In this document: positions 22,983 to 34,800 of the stretch, piece by piece
How positions within the stretch are numbered: the stretch's first letter is position 1
Layout: each line of letters begins with the position of its first letter
DNA from: Pocillopora verrucosa
Lineage: Eukaryota > Cnidaria > Anthozoa > Scleractinia > Pocilloporidae
DNA length: 64,000 nt
Assembly (NCBI RefSeq): GCF_036669915.1
Contig: NC_089321.1
Coordinates: forward strand, 2,198,316 to 2,262,315
Direction of reading: 5' to 3'
Position numbers and translations under genes: made by a program
The notes under the pieces: generated by a model
The model's database searches: none
Told to the model about the DNA's origin: nothing
The model's input: only the letters and a program-made list of their open reading frames with translations

Positions 22983-23427
22983 TTTATTCTCAGAACTCTT
23001 AATAATTTTGAAGACGAGACAAAATGAATCATAAAAAATGAAATGACTAAGGAAAAACCAATTAAGTACTTGATGACACAAATCTTGAATGCAAAGAAAT
23101 TTTCTTTGTGTAACTTTAACAAGACCATTTGCCTTACTAAGCATCCTAGAGGTATACAACTTAAGAAACTTAAGAAGTAATGTTTATTGCGAGGACGTAT
23201 TAGTGACCCTTATACAGGTAAATGCTGATAAAAAACATATTCCTTAAAAGAAATGAAAAGAGTCTCACTGAAAAGATTCTGTGGACAGACTTTCTGTAGG
23301 GTCAGTTAGGGAAAAAACCCTACACATGCACATGAATGCAACTCAAAACCCACTGAAACAGTGGAAACAAATCTGAACCATTACCAGGCCATCAAGTTCC
23401 TAGTTTATGACTGAAGACAGATCTGTC

Positions 23428-23607
23428 TTAACCCTCTAACCACTGAGAGTGACTAACATCTAAACTTTAAGATCACAATAACTAAGAATGATCTCTGACT
23501 AAAGAATCTACTGATCGTTAAACAAAGTCTCATTCTCAGTACCACAGGAAATGTAAAGAGAACAGTATGGAGAATGTGCATACTAATGTTAAGGTGTAAA
23601 GAGTTAA
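23428..23607. repeat. TTAACCC-type element copy
   Basis: TTAACCCTCTAACCACTGAG at the left, GTGTAAAGAGTTAA at the right. Carries the GAGTGACTAACATCTAA subfamily interior. Confidence 0.75.
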
Positions 23608-24204
23608 AGTTTTAAACAGAGACTTCAAAGTTTTTTAGTTCTCTTAGATTTGTAACTATGCTACCTTAACTGATCTTTGGATTTGCTTTACACTTCATAT
23701 GCAACTTTAATTCCAAACTACCTTCCTACCAGTATAACATTACACAGACAGTTCCACAACTTTGGTTGATGTAGAGTCTTGCCGTCATTGTTCTGTGAAA
23801 TACAGTCCCCAAGAACCATATCTTTCTTGATGCAGTCTGTATGTCCCATGTCTCCCGTGAAGTTCAGTCCATAAGTTCCAAATAACATGTGATATATAGT
23901 CAAGTTCCCTGTAATCCAGTTCTTCATGTCTGTAAAACCAGTCCATCAAGTCCAGTGTCTTTCCCATTGTCAAACAAAGCAATTCCAGTGGCAGTGGAGC
24001 ATGTGTGCTTGAAAATGAGGAAAAGCTTGCTATCTGTGCTCAATGTTGTTTTAACTCAGTTCTACAAGTTGATTGCCACATGACATAAACCAAAAGGGGT
24101 GTCTTGCATAGGAAATAAACATGAAGAAACAGGTTCTACATTACCTTTGATACCTTAGTCTGTGAGGACGAAAATGCTAGTTGTGTAATTCTGCTGTTCT
24201 AACA

Positions 24205-27200
24205 TCATGTGCGAGGTCGTTTTCTGGACGCTTCTGACTTGGGTGGATCAGCATGCATCACCTTCAACTTCATACCAAGAACTTCATGGCCATGCATTCC
24301 TTCAATGGCTGCATCTGCAGACTCCTTGCTTGCGAACTTGGCATAACCAAAGTTACGATCTTTCATCATCCACACATCAATCAGGTTCCCAAACCTGCTG
24401 AAGACATCCTTAAGGGCACTTTCTGGTGGTGGGGCTGGTTGACAAACAATAAACAGTCTTGAAACAACCTCAGAGGTTGGATCTGCCAAAGGAGATGGTG
24501 CTGGAAGAGCTGCTGAAGTGTAGACAGCAGTAGAGTAGTCCACTGCATATGAGCCACCAGTGAGAGATGATTTAGAGCCGTGCGACTGAATCTGAAAAGC
24601 TGTGTCACTACCCTGCCCTGTACCATTACTGCGCATTCCAGGAGGATCTTCCGCATATTTTACCACAAGCTTTGAGCCCAATGGGTATTCAAACCCATTG
24701 AGTTTTTCCTTAGCATAGATTGCAGATCCTACAGAGTTGTATGTGACATAAGCAAAGCCCTTAGATTCTCCAGTGCCATAATTCCGCTTCAAATCGCACA
24801 TCTGCATACCAGGAATGATGTCAAACAAGCGCGATAATTGCTCTGCCCCTATCATAGGGGACACTTTAACAAACAGCCTGGTGGGGGTATGTGACGTTGT
24901 AATAGACTCTGCAACTGCTGCTACAGGGTTTTGAGTTCCATAGTAATCTGCAACTCCCTGAAGCGATGCAGCATTATTCACATTCATGCTGACTGTATGG
25001 CTGCTGACTGGTGCTGCCGCAGCCTGAGGGTAATTATTTACCTCTAGAAATGGATTGTGTGGGATTAATGTAGATTGCATGGCTGCTGCTGCAGCTGCTG
25101 CATTTCTGGCAATTTTAGCTGATTTGGGCTCAGCCCAAACAGCTTTAAGAGTCTTGTCACAGTTCTCAAGTGCAACAGCTGCTGCAGATGACTTCCTGAA
25201 CTTAACATATCCAAAACCTTTGTTTTCACCAGTTTTATGGTCACGTACAATTTGGACATACTCTATCTCCCCAAAGTCCTGGAATTTTTGACGTAAGTTA
25301 TCCTCTGTGTACTCTTTTGGACAGATGATGAATAAACGGGTCAGTGCTGTTTCATCATGAAAATCTGTTTTAGAGCCTGAACCTTTAGACTGGGCAATCA
25401 TCGCCTAAAAACAAAATAATAAAAAATGTTCTTATTAGGTGAGAAGCAAGAAAGGTTGAATTCTAGAGATCTAGAGTGCCAGTTTCTTTGTATAAGTGAC
25501 AGATTAACCCTTTTACTCCCAAGATCTAATTAGTAATTCTCCTTACTATCTGCCATACAACTCTTATGATGCTAGTTCAGAGAATTTGGTATTGGATCAA
25601 CTAATAATCCCACGATTGATATTCTTCTCTATTCTCATCACCTGCCTGCTTGATATTGTATTGATATTGTAAGGAGAAATTCTGTCTTGATCACTTGTGG
25701 GAGTGAAAGGGTCAAGGTAAAATCTGGGCAAAGCACTCCCAAAAGAATGTGTACCTTTTTAATTAAGTTTATATCTTTTTAAAAATAATTGTAAAACATT
25801 TTTGATACATTCATTTGTTTATAAAGGTTCCAATTACAATTTTTTTTTCACAATAAACTTTGTTTATTTCCAACCTCAGAAAAGCCCTTTGTGCTTTACT
25901 GAGGAATTGTTGACCAAAAGTCCAACCAGCCATCACCATTTTTCCATCCTGCCAATTTTGAAGGCAGCTGGCCCTTAGCGACAAACCCTGATCCCTCATC
26001 TCACTCCTAGGGCAGTACCTTAGGCAGTGAGCTGTGATAACATCTTATTTCACACAGGGTATATAACACATCCATAAATAAAAAATCTTTTTTCTGATCT
26101 TCAATTCATTTGAAAAAAATACAGCACTGGTAAGTCCTACAAAAAACCATTGTTTGAGAGGCTAATGGACAATGCCATAAAGAGGTTCACTTAATATTTC
26201 AATAAACCAAGAGTTGATAGTACTTAAAAAAAAAGAATCACTGGCACTAAGAGAAAAATCAATTTTAATCTTACTGGCATACTGACTAATTACCATTTGA
26301 AGAAACTTGATGCAAACCATGTAAATTTGCTTAATGAAGAAATATTGGCTGATGAGAGATATTGTAAGACCCTAAGGTGAAAGACATATTAAAATCCTAA
26401 ATCTTCAACAGCATTTACATAATCTCCTCTTATGTTGAAAGAAAGATATAGGATTGAACAAGAAAAAAAGGCTTGTTATTGTAATGTGCACCTACAATTT
26501 TGGTACAAGTACACAAAATACTACAAATACAAAATTAGTTTACAAGTTTAGCATTAAAATATTTTCATATACCCGATAGGTTTCAATAATAAACTAATTG
26601 TTTGCCATCAAACATAAACGAAGGAAACTAATACTAAAAATTCCTCTTCTCATGAGGACATGAAATATAAATAACCACTGTTGGGTGCCATCTGCAAATT
26701 CAGTGACACTCATATAATTTTCAAACACCTAATGAGCAATTTTGCTTTTTTCCATGTTAGAAACAAAACCTGGACTTGAAAGAAGCAATTAGTGATATGA
26801 ACTTAATTGACTCTCATAAAAGCCCAGAAGAAAGTGAAAACCTTTCAAAAGTTGTCTTACTATGGGGAAAAAATGTTCTGTTATGTTTACATAACAACCA
26901 ACCTTTCCATATAGCACCTTTCAAACAAAAAAACCCAACTTTTCAAAGATTGAAAATATAAAGATTATCTTGAAAGTAAACCTTTTAATTAATGTTACAG
27001 ACATTTTTGATGCACTCATCAAAATTTCATTTTGAAAATTAAGGAAAAATTAGTTTTAGAAGCTTCACCTTATCAAGATTTCACGTCACTCAAAAACACT
27101 AAAGCAAGAACAAGCTATTTCCTATCAATTTTTAACAACTTTCTCTTGGTGAGATGAACAAAGAGCTCTTGGAGTCTGTAGGGGCATTTTGTAAATTTAT

Positions 27201-28208
27201 CCAAAATATAACTCAAGATTGTCCAAACGCAATTAAAGTTTACAGAAGAGATGACGTTTCTGTCTCGCTGAAATCCCTGATAAAGAAGTTTGCGATAAGC
27301 ATATGATAATATTTGGCCAATTATGAAGTTAATAGGAGATCGTGAAATATTCATGCTTGAAAGGTACATGTTTTTCACTTATCCACGTTGAAACACCCTA
27401 CAGAGATGTTTAGGGTGACATAAAAAAAACAATACGTGCCAAAACCAATTTTACGGAAGAAAATCTCATCAAACAAAGCAATCGCTAAAGATCTGACCAA
27501 ATAGATATGTTCTTACATAGACCTGTTTCCTAGCTTACGGCAAAAAAGTGGTCATGTAACATAAATAATTGAAAGCTTTTGAAAGCATTCGATTTAGACA
27601 ATAACTCTGCTTCCCTTTCTCTGATCCATCCATCACTATTTCTAGCAAGGAAAATATTAGACTGAGTTCTTTATTGTAAAAACCCGAATAAGAAACAGTT
27701 TCAGCTATAAATGCATATTATCAACCGTAACACCAAGAAAAACGCTTTGAAAGCTCCCAAAGAACAGGTTTAAGTTCTAGCACATGGCATTTTGTAATTA
27801 GTAGTGGGATGTTAGGATGCTTACGATAGAACAAACTTCAATACAAACTTCAACATAAGGGGACAAGAGATGATTTGTTTGAAATCTGAGTCTGTCAAAA
27901 TCAAAACGTACCTTAATTGGTTTAGGATCATCTGCAATAATTTTTCCATCCATTTCTTCGCAAGCTCGAGCTGCCGAAGACGCTTTGGCGAACTTTATGT
28001 AACACACGCCACGATTTTCTTTCGTCTGTTTGTCCTTCACAACCCAGATATCTTCAATGGTGCCAAATTGTTCGAATGCGGCTCTCATGTCTTCCGACGA
28101 GTGCTTTTTACTACAGACTATGAAAATACGCGAAAAAGGCGGGCTGTCCACGTCTACACGGCTAGAAATTGAGCCCGTATCCATACTTTGTTGGTTACTC
28201 ACAGCCAT
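24205..28208 (-). CDS. RBM45: RNA-binding protein 45, two coding exons
   Basis: Exon 1 is 28208-27912 and exon 2 is 25404-24205, joined in phase 0; 498 aa against 476 in human. Four RRM domains are visible: RRM1 about 27-103 (RIFIVC, GVCYIKF), RRM2 about 122-196 (RLFIIC, GFGYVKF), RRM3 about 272-350 (RLFVKV, GFAYVTY) and RRM4 about 415-485 (RLFIVC, FGYAKF). RRM2 and RRM3 are separated by an Ala-rich linker. The C-terminus ends in a basic SRKRPRT, a likely nuclear localisation signal. The junction reading KPIKAMIAQSKGSGS matches the RRM1-RRM2 linker of the family. Vertebrate RBM45 is a nuclear RNA-binding protein active in neural development and stress responses. The 2.5-kb intron carries a TTAACCC-type element. 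The start is the ATG in CAAGATGGCTG. It is divergent from the AF10-type gene. Confidence 0.93.
25504..25715. repeat. TTAACCC-type element copy
   Basis: TTAACCCTTTTACTCCC at the left and GGGAGTGAAAGGGTCAA at the right, inside the RBM45 intron. About 2 kb of the same intron (25716-27911) holds no other recognisable feature. Confidence 0.8.
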
Positions 28209-28833
28209 CTTGAAAGCTTTGAAAGCAGCAGCCGTGACGCGAACTGCCTCGTGGGAAATGAGCAGTTCCGCGTTTTGGTTCGCCCCAGTTCTCCGAAGTG
28301 ATTCTTATGCAAGGGGAGGGGAGAGTAAGGGGATAAGCGATTCTCGATAGCAGAAAGAAAGTAAGGTGGAAAAGTTTCATCCCTGTATTTTAACGAAAAA
28401 GAATTCAAAGTAAATTTAGATAATTCCGTGTGGCAGCAACGTTAACGATAACGACAATTTTGATCCCCTCCTCGTCAAATTAGGAATTGAGGGACAAGGA
28501 AGTATCAAAAAGGCAATGAATGGACGGGCAATAGTGTAAGCCGAAAATAATTAGACTCGATAACTTATTATTGAATTGATACTTTGTACTACGTTAGTGC
28601 TTCAAGGGAAAGTCTAAGAATATTGTAGTGATTCCTTAGCGGTCAGCGCAACTACCATTAACGCAGCCGCACCAAGCACATGTGGAGCCTCGCGCGTCGA
28701 GCGCGTCCATTTTAGTTTTGGGAACCAAACTCGAACTCTAACGCGGTTCTTTTGTCTCCCGCATGCCTGATTCGGTGTAGTCCAGGTCAGAAACGCTCCT
28801 TACAGGGGTTCAAAATCTTCGAAACTGCTAAAC
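28209..28833. promoter_or_regulatory. Shared upstream region of RBM45 and the AF10-type gene
   Basis: 625 bp separate two divergent start codons, so both promoters and both 5'UTRs must fit here or overlap. No TATA box stands out. The part near RBM45 is somewhat more GC-rich. Treating it as a bidirectional promoter is inference from gene order. Confidence 0.5.
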
Positions 28834-31800
28834 ATGGTAAAAGAGATGATAGGTGGTTGTTGCGTTTGTTCGGACGAAAGAGGATGGGATGAGAACCCAC
28901 TGGTGTACTGTGACGGCCATGGCTGCAATGTTGCCGTTCATCAGGGTAAATACAACTTACCTTTAGAGGATTCATTGCAAGATTTGAATCTTTTTTGATG
29001 ATTTATGGCTGTGCATTTATTAATCATCAGCATGTTATGGCATCGTGCAAGTTCCTAAAGGACCGTGGTTTTGTCGGAAATGCGAATCGCAGGAAAGAAT
29101 CGCTCGAGTGGTAAGCTGCTTATATTAGTCTATGAACACTTGACAGCTCCTAAAACAGATGTGGAGCTTTCAGCTGGTACAGAATAGGTTTATTCTCATT
29201 TCCTAACCAAATTTTTGTCTGATTTAGCGCGTAAATTTCTCTCAATAAAACTGTCACGAAGGTCGTGTTTACAAGATAGCGTGACTCGACACGCAGGTTG
29301 TAGATTTCATGCTGATCGTTCAGTTTGCACTTGCAGGTTAGCTATCAGGGTACGGTCGAAGTACTATTTCATTTTTGCAGGGCCTAACTTTTAGACATTG
29401 CAGATTTTAGAGGCTTAACCACTTGGTTTTGAGGAAAAAAATCTTTCATAAGTTTTGTATTTTTTTCTGTAATGTACAGAGCACTTGCTAAATGCTAAGA
29501 AAGAAATAGGTTTCTCGTCACCTTACATTGTTTTGTATTTTTTCTGTAATGTACAGAGCACTTGCTAAATGCTAAGAAAGAAATAGGTTTCTCGTCACCT
29601 TACATTGTTGTTTTCTATCGTCAAACACTTCTGTAGCTCATTTAAATTTGATTTTTGAAGTCCTATTCATCATTTTTTCCATTTAGATTGATTGGGGTTT
29701 TTTGCTTATTGATAATTTGCGCTTAAGAATTAAACTGAAATTTGAAGATACTGGAAATTGACAAACTGTACATGTGTACGTGAATCTTTATCTAGGGAAT
29801 TTTGAAAACTCACAATCTTTAAATGAATCTAAGTCACAACTAACCAATAGGATTTCAGTTCTGGAGAGCAAGAGAACCAATTGCTAGCAAAACAGCCCTT
29901 TCCTCTGTGTCCTGAAAATCAATTTTCAGGCCTCATTGAGGGCTACCAGGAAAAACATGTAAGTTCTGAGCGTCCAAATGTTGTAAAGGATGGCTGAAGG
30001 CAGTTTTTGGTCTTTAGGGCAAAGAAAACAGAGAGCAATACTTCTAGACATGTTTACATAAGCTAGTTACAAACATTCATTTTTTGTTTGAGTGGGAAAG
30101 AACCAGCTATTTCTGTTTGCCCAGACCCTACATATTGAGAGAGTCCTAGGTTAATAGTGAAATGTCTTGATTTCAAACTTATATGCACTATCTCACCACC
30201 ACTTTTTACACAGTCATTTATACTGTTAACTTTGATCAAATTTGTCTAATTGCAGAAATGTGAATTGTGTCCATATAAAGAAGGTGCTCTTAAAAGAACA
30301 GATACTGGAGGTAAATTTGTAGTCCACTTAGTAACTTTTAACCCTTTACACCCTAATATCACTATACATATTCTCCATACTGTTCATCACACATTTCTTA
30401 AGGTGCTGAGGAGGAGAATTTGTTTCACAATCAAGAGCTTCATTAGTTTGTGATCATTTCTTTTATTCTTGTGACCTTTATGTTTAATTCAAGGGAGATA
30501 TTGCAAGGAGAAATTAGATGTTAGTCACTCTTAGAGGTGAAAGGGTTAAAATAAAAATGATATAAAATAGGTCATTTGTTCTAAAAGATGTGTTTGTCAT
30601 CCATTGGATTTCTAGATTTAAGAGCATTCAATTGTTTGTCTCACAAGTAAGAGTTATTGTCAATGATATTATGTAATTTAACATTTTGACACCTGTGCTT
30701 TAAGTCCTCATCACGTGAAGAGATTGTACTGTTACACATTACTACATATAGCATCTGATCATGTGGTCTGAGGTGAGAGAAGTCCTGGGAAAGTCATCTC
30801 ACTTTAATTTGCTTTTCCTTTCTCCCTTTTTTCCCTCGTGCTCTTTCCTACTTTTAGCTCATTGTAGTGAGTGACATTTGAAGAGCCAAAGCCAAAGTTG
30901 GAATTTCAGTCATTACACACAACATTGGTCTTTTTTAGAACTGTTTCATTCTCTCACCTACAGTACCACTCATGTATATGTTAACTGCACAGATGCTTTT
31001 CGTACGCTCAGAAGCAGGATAGTCAGACACACATATACGCTTTTTTAAGTGCTCAGTCACAAAAATCATCAATGTAGATGAATTGAATTTTTTAAATCCA
31101 AGTTTTATTTTGTAGGCTGGGCTCATGTTGTCTGTGCTCTCTACATTCCTGAAGTGAGATTTGGAAATGTTTCCACCATGGAACCAATCATTTTGGCATC
31201 TGTTCCTCATGATCGCTTCTGCAAGGTAATGGATTTGTTGGCCTTTTTGCTCATTGTAGTGTTGCTTCACATTCTCCACCAGCAGTTTTAATAAGCTGTT
31301 AGGCAGACAAGTCTTGAAAATTGAACTGATTTTCAGCTGGGAGATATACATGTACAATGTGGTTTTGATCTATGTGTAAGAATAGCAGTCAGAGAGATTG
31401 TAAATTCACTTCTAAGGAAAGGAAAGGCTTTGGCTCAACCTGCCTTTTGTTAAAAAAAAAAAACCACATTTACCAACTCAGGGCACTTTCTCTCATACTT
31501 GTGTTTTATATAAATTTTGGTCAGCAGGGAACTCATCACCCATTTCTAACCATTCTATAGCAAAACTAAAAGGAAAGTGAACCTCTGATAATTCAAAATG
31601 TTCATCATGTAAAACATTGTATCTGCCCTTTTCATTCTTTGGCATGCATGTGCACAAGTTTGGCAGTAAAGCAAAAAAAAAAAACATAGCTTGGCCTTCT
31701 TTGACAATGCTTCAGATACCTGTTAAATTTGACTCAGTGTTATCATAGATGCTGATACCAGTATTGTGTATTTACGAATAACTACTGTAATCTGCATTTC

Positions 31801-34800
31801 TCATCAGACATGTTACATTTGTGAAGAGAGAGGAAGAGAAAGTAAGACAGCTCATGGAGCTTGCATGAGCTGTAACAGGACAGGATGCAGACACGCTTTT
31901 CATGTCACTTGGTAAACCATTTAGTTTCACACAATTTATGGTAGAGTTTTGAGGGCAATTTCTTATTTGCAGTGGTTTTGCTGCTCTTTGTCTATTGATT
32001 AGTTAAGAAACCTTGCACCATCCTCCGAACCCTTTTATACCTAGAGGTGATTGATATGTAACTTCTCCTCATAATATCCATATTTCATTCAGGAAACAGG
32101 TCATGAGAATACTCAAAATTATCAAGTAGAAGTTGTTATGTATAGGTAATCACATGAGGCCAAGTACTATTAAGGATTAATTGCACGAGAGTTTTCAAAA
32201 TTTTCCAAAATTTTGAAAACTCAAGTGCAATTAATCCTTAATAGTACGAGGTCTCATGGGATTACTTGTTTATCAATAAAGGGCAAAATTTATACGAAGG
32301 AAAATCACGCGCGCAGTCTATTTTTATCTGGGAAGCCTGTTTAGCGCTACGGCAAATCATCAATCAAATTGAACTGACCAATCGAAACGAACGGTTGCTA
32401 TGCAACGGATTAGCCAATCATTAACAGGTAATCATGCCCTCTCTTGATTACTAAAAATGCCCTCGATTAAGAAAAAAATGCCCTCTCTCTCAACCAATCA
32501 GCGCTCAGTAATTTTGCCCTTTATTGATAATTTGATTTAACACCAATTTCTAGTAATTGAGGTACTAGAGGAGGAAGATGTAGCAGCTAGAGGGGAGAAT
32601 TAACAATCAGATCTCAGGAGTTAAAGGGTTAATGGAATCAAGAGCTAACCAGACTCTTTTGATGATGAGCAAAATACTGAATAGGTGATACCCTTTTAAT
32701 TGAATAATTTCTTGTTTTTGGTTGTATTTCAGTGCACAGAGTTCTGGATTGCTGTGCGAGGAAAATGATGGCCAGTCAGGCCCTACAGTCAAGTATGTTG
32801 GTTACTGCCAGTTCCACTGGAACAAAAGGGTAATGCAGGAGTTTTGTTTGATCAAGTTTGTTTGTTTGTTTTCGAGGAGAAGGGGGGTGGGTGGGTGGAT
32901 CAGACATTGGAGGTTGGGGACTGCATTAAAGTGAAGTGGGTAGCCATGAAAACCTTGTGAGTGGCATTCAGTCACATTTGTCTCACTGCTTACCAGTGGA
33001 AGAATACACAACTAACCCAATATTTGTCATAGGGCAGGGAGGAGGAGGGAATAGCAACCCAAAATACATTGGTTCTGGTAAGCTGTCGAGAAAGCCTGAC
33101 AAATCCTGGGGAATCAGACTAGTTTAATTTGTGTATTTCTTTAAGAAGGATTAGGGTATTTTTTACAAGAAAGAAAAGTTGGTAAAAACAAGAAAAGTAC
33201 AAATCAACATCGGCCTGACGTTGGTTTTAAACTACAGTAGATAATGTAACATTTATTTTTACTCACATGTAGTGTCTCATTTTTTAACAGGCTAAAGGTG
33301 TTCTGTTCAACAGTAAACCTGCAGAAAAAACGATCAAGATTCAAGAAAAGGACAAAGATATCAAGGAAAAAGATACAAAGAGCAAAGACAATAAAGACAG
33401 AGACAGCATGGAAAAACCAAAGATTGACAAAGAAAAAGAAAAAGAAAAGAAAACTCCAAAACCAAGGTTGTCCACTGGTCCCACTGCTACATCTACTGAA
33501 CAATCACCAAAGCCTGACAGCAATGCCACCAGTTCGTCAAGTCAGCCTTCCACTCCTAAACAAAGAGGAAGAAAACCTTCTACTGTTAAGACACCTACAG
33601 AGTCACCCAGTAATTCTAAGACAACCATAGAGACACAGAAACCACTAAACAGTATAACTGCCAATAGTCCTATCCAGTTGCCAGTGCCTGGAGTTGTACC
33701 ACTGCCGACTCTGCCTGTTCAGAGTGGTACCTCCAGCATTGCAGTGGCTGCCACAAAGGACCCTATCCTAAGACCGGTGGGAGTTCTTGGCCCAGAGATG
33801 CTGCCCAAATCTGTATCTTCTCAGTTGCAGGACATTCCACAACCTTCTACCAGTGTACTAGTACCTGAGATAGCAAAACAAATGGACACAGATATACCAA
33901 AAGAAGCAATTGTGCCTAAACAAACAATCAAACAGACTGTGGTGGGTAATACTCAGGCTAAGAAACGGGCTGCACCCAAGAGTGGAGATGAACCCAAGAG
34001 AAAAGTTGGTAGGCCTCCCTTAAAGAAAAAACCGAACACGTCCTCAGTAAGTCGCAAGAATGGAACGCCAGTTTCTTCCTCGAATACAGTGACATCGCCT
34101 TTAAATACAGCATTTCCATCAACGTTTCCTCAGGACAACCTCGGGGCGTCAGCATCTGCTCCATCGTTGCCAACCTTTTCTAATCAGAATGTGCTTCCGA
34201 GCAACACCCAGGGAGCAAGTGTACGTCAGAATGGTCCAAGGATTCCAAGTCCGAACACATACACGATCCCACAACCACGAAACAGAGGACTTCTGGAGAA
34301 CGGCCATGTACAACGGCCACCAAACAATAATGTGAATCAAGGACCTTTGTAAGTGGCCACTTCAATTTCTATTTTTCGTAGCAGGTCTTAGTTTCATTAT
34401 TTAGTCATGTGGGGAGTTGGAGAATTTTTCTATTAGAGGTCAATTTTCGATAGGACCCCCCCCCCCCTCAAACTGACTGAGACCCCTCCTCCGTTCCCTT
34501 GTGCCCCTTCCCCCTTAAAAAAATATATTTTTCTAACACACAACTCACAACCCCACCCCACCCCCCGGACGATGATTGATAAGTGGTGCCGTAGCACTAG
34601 GGTATGGGTGTCTTTCAACGGGTGTCCGTTTTTTTTAACACAGACAACTCCCAACAAGCTTAGAAGAACTTCTGGAATATCAGTGGGAACAGGGAGCCCA
34701 GTTTCTCATGCAGCAAGCGTCACAGTATGATGGTAAGTATATGAAGCGATACCTAATGGAGAACGCAACGAATGAGACATGCGCCTCTCGCGCGTGTGTT

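Larger units (their letters stand above)
19579..24204. other. Intergenic gap, about 4.6 kb
   Basis: Lies between the convergent lectin gene and RBM45. It contains a poly(A) signal at 19614-19619, a dispersed CCAAT-rich repeat (20290-20510), a tRNA-like SINE (21540-21760), and TTAACCC-type copies at 21905, 22772 and 23428. Short open frames lack any recognisable domain, so I support no gene. The last part should include the RBM45 3'UTR. Confidence 0.6.
32027..32632. repeat. TTAACCC-type element split by nested insertions
   Basis: Left part (32027 to about 32140, AACCCTTTTATACC) and right part (about 32531-32632, ending AGGAGTTAAAGGGTTAA) together match the 1692-1895 copy. About 390 bp between them is foreign and holds the hairpin at 32145-32266 and the element at 32270-32530. 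In AF10-gene intron 5. Confidence 0.7.
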
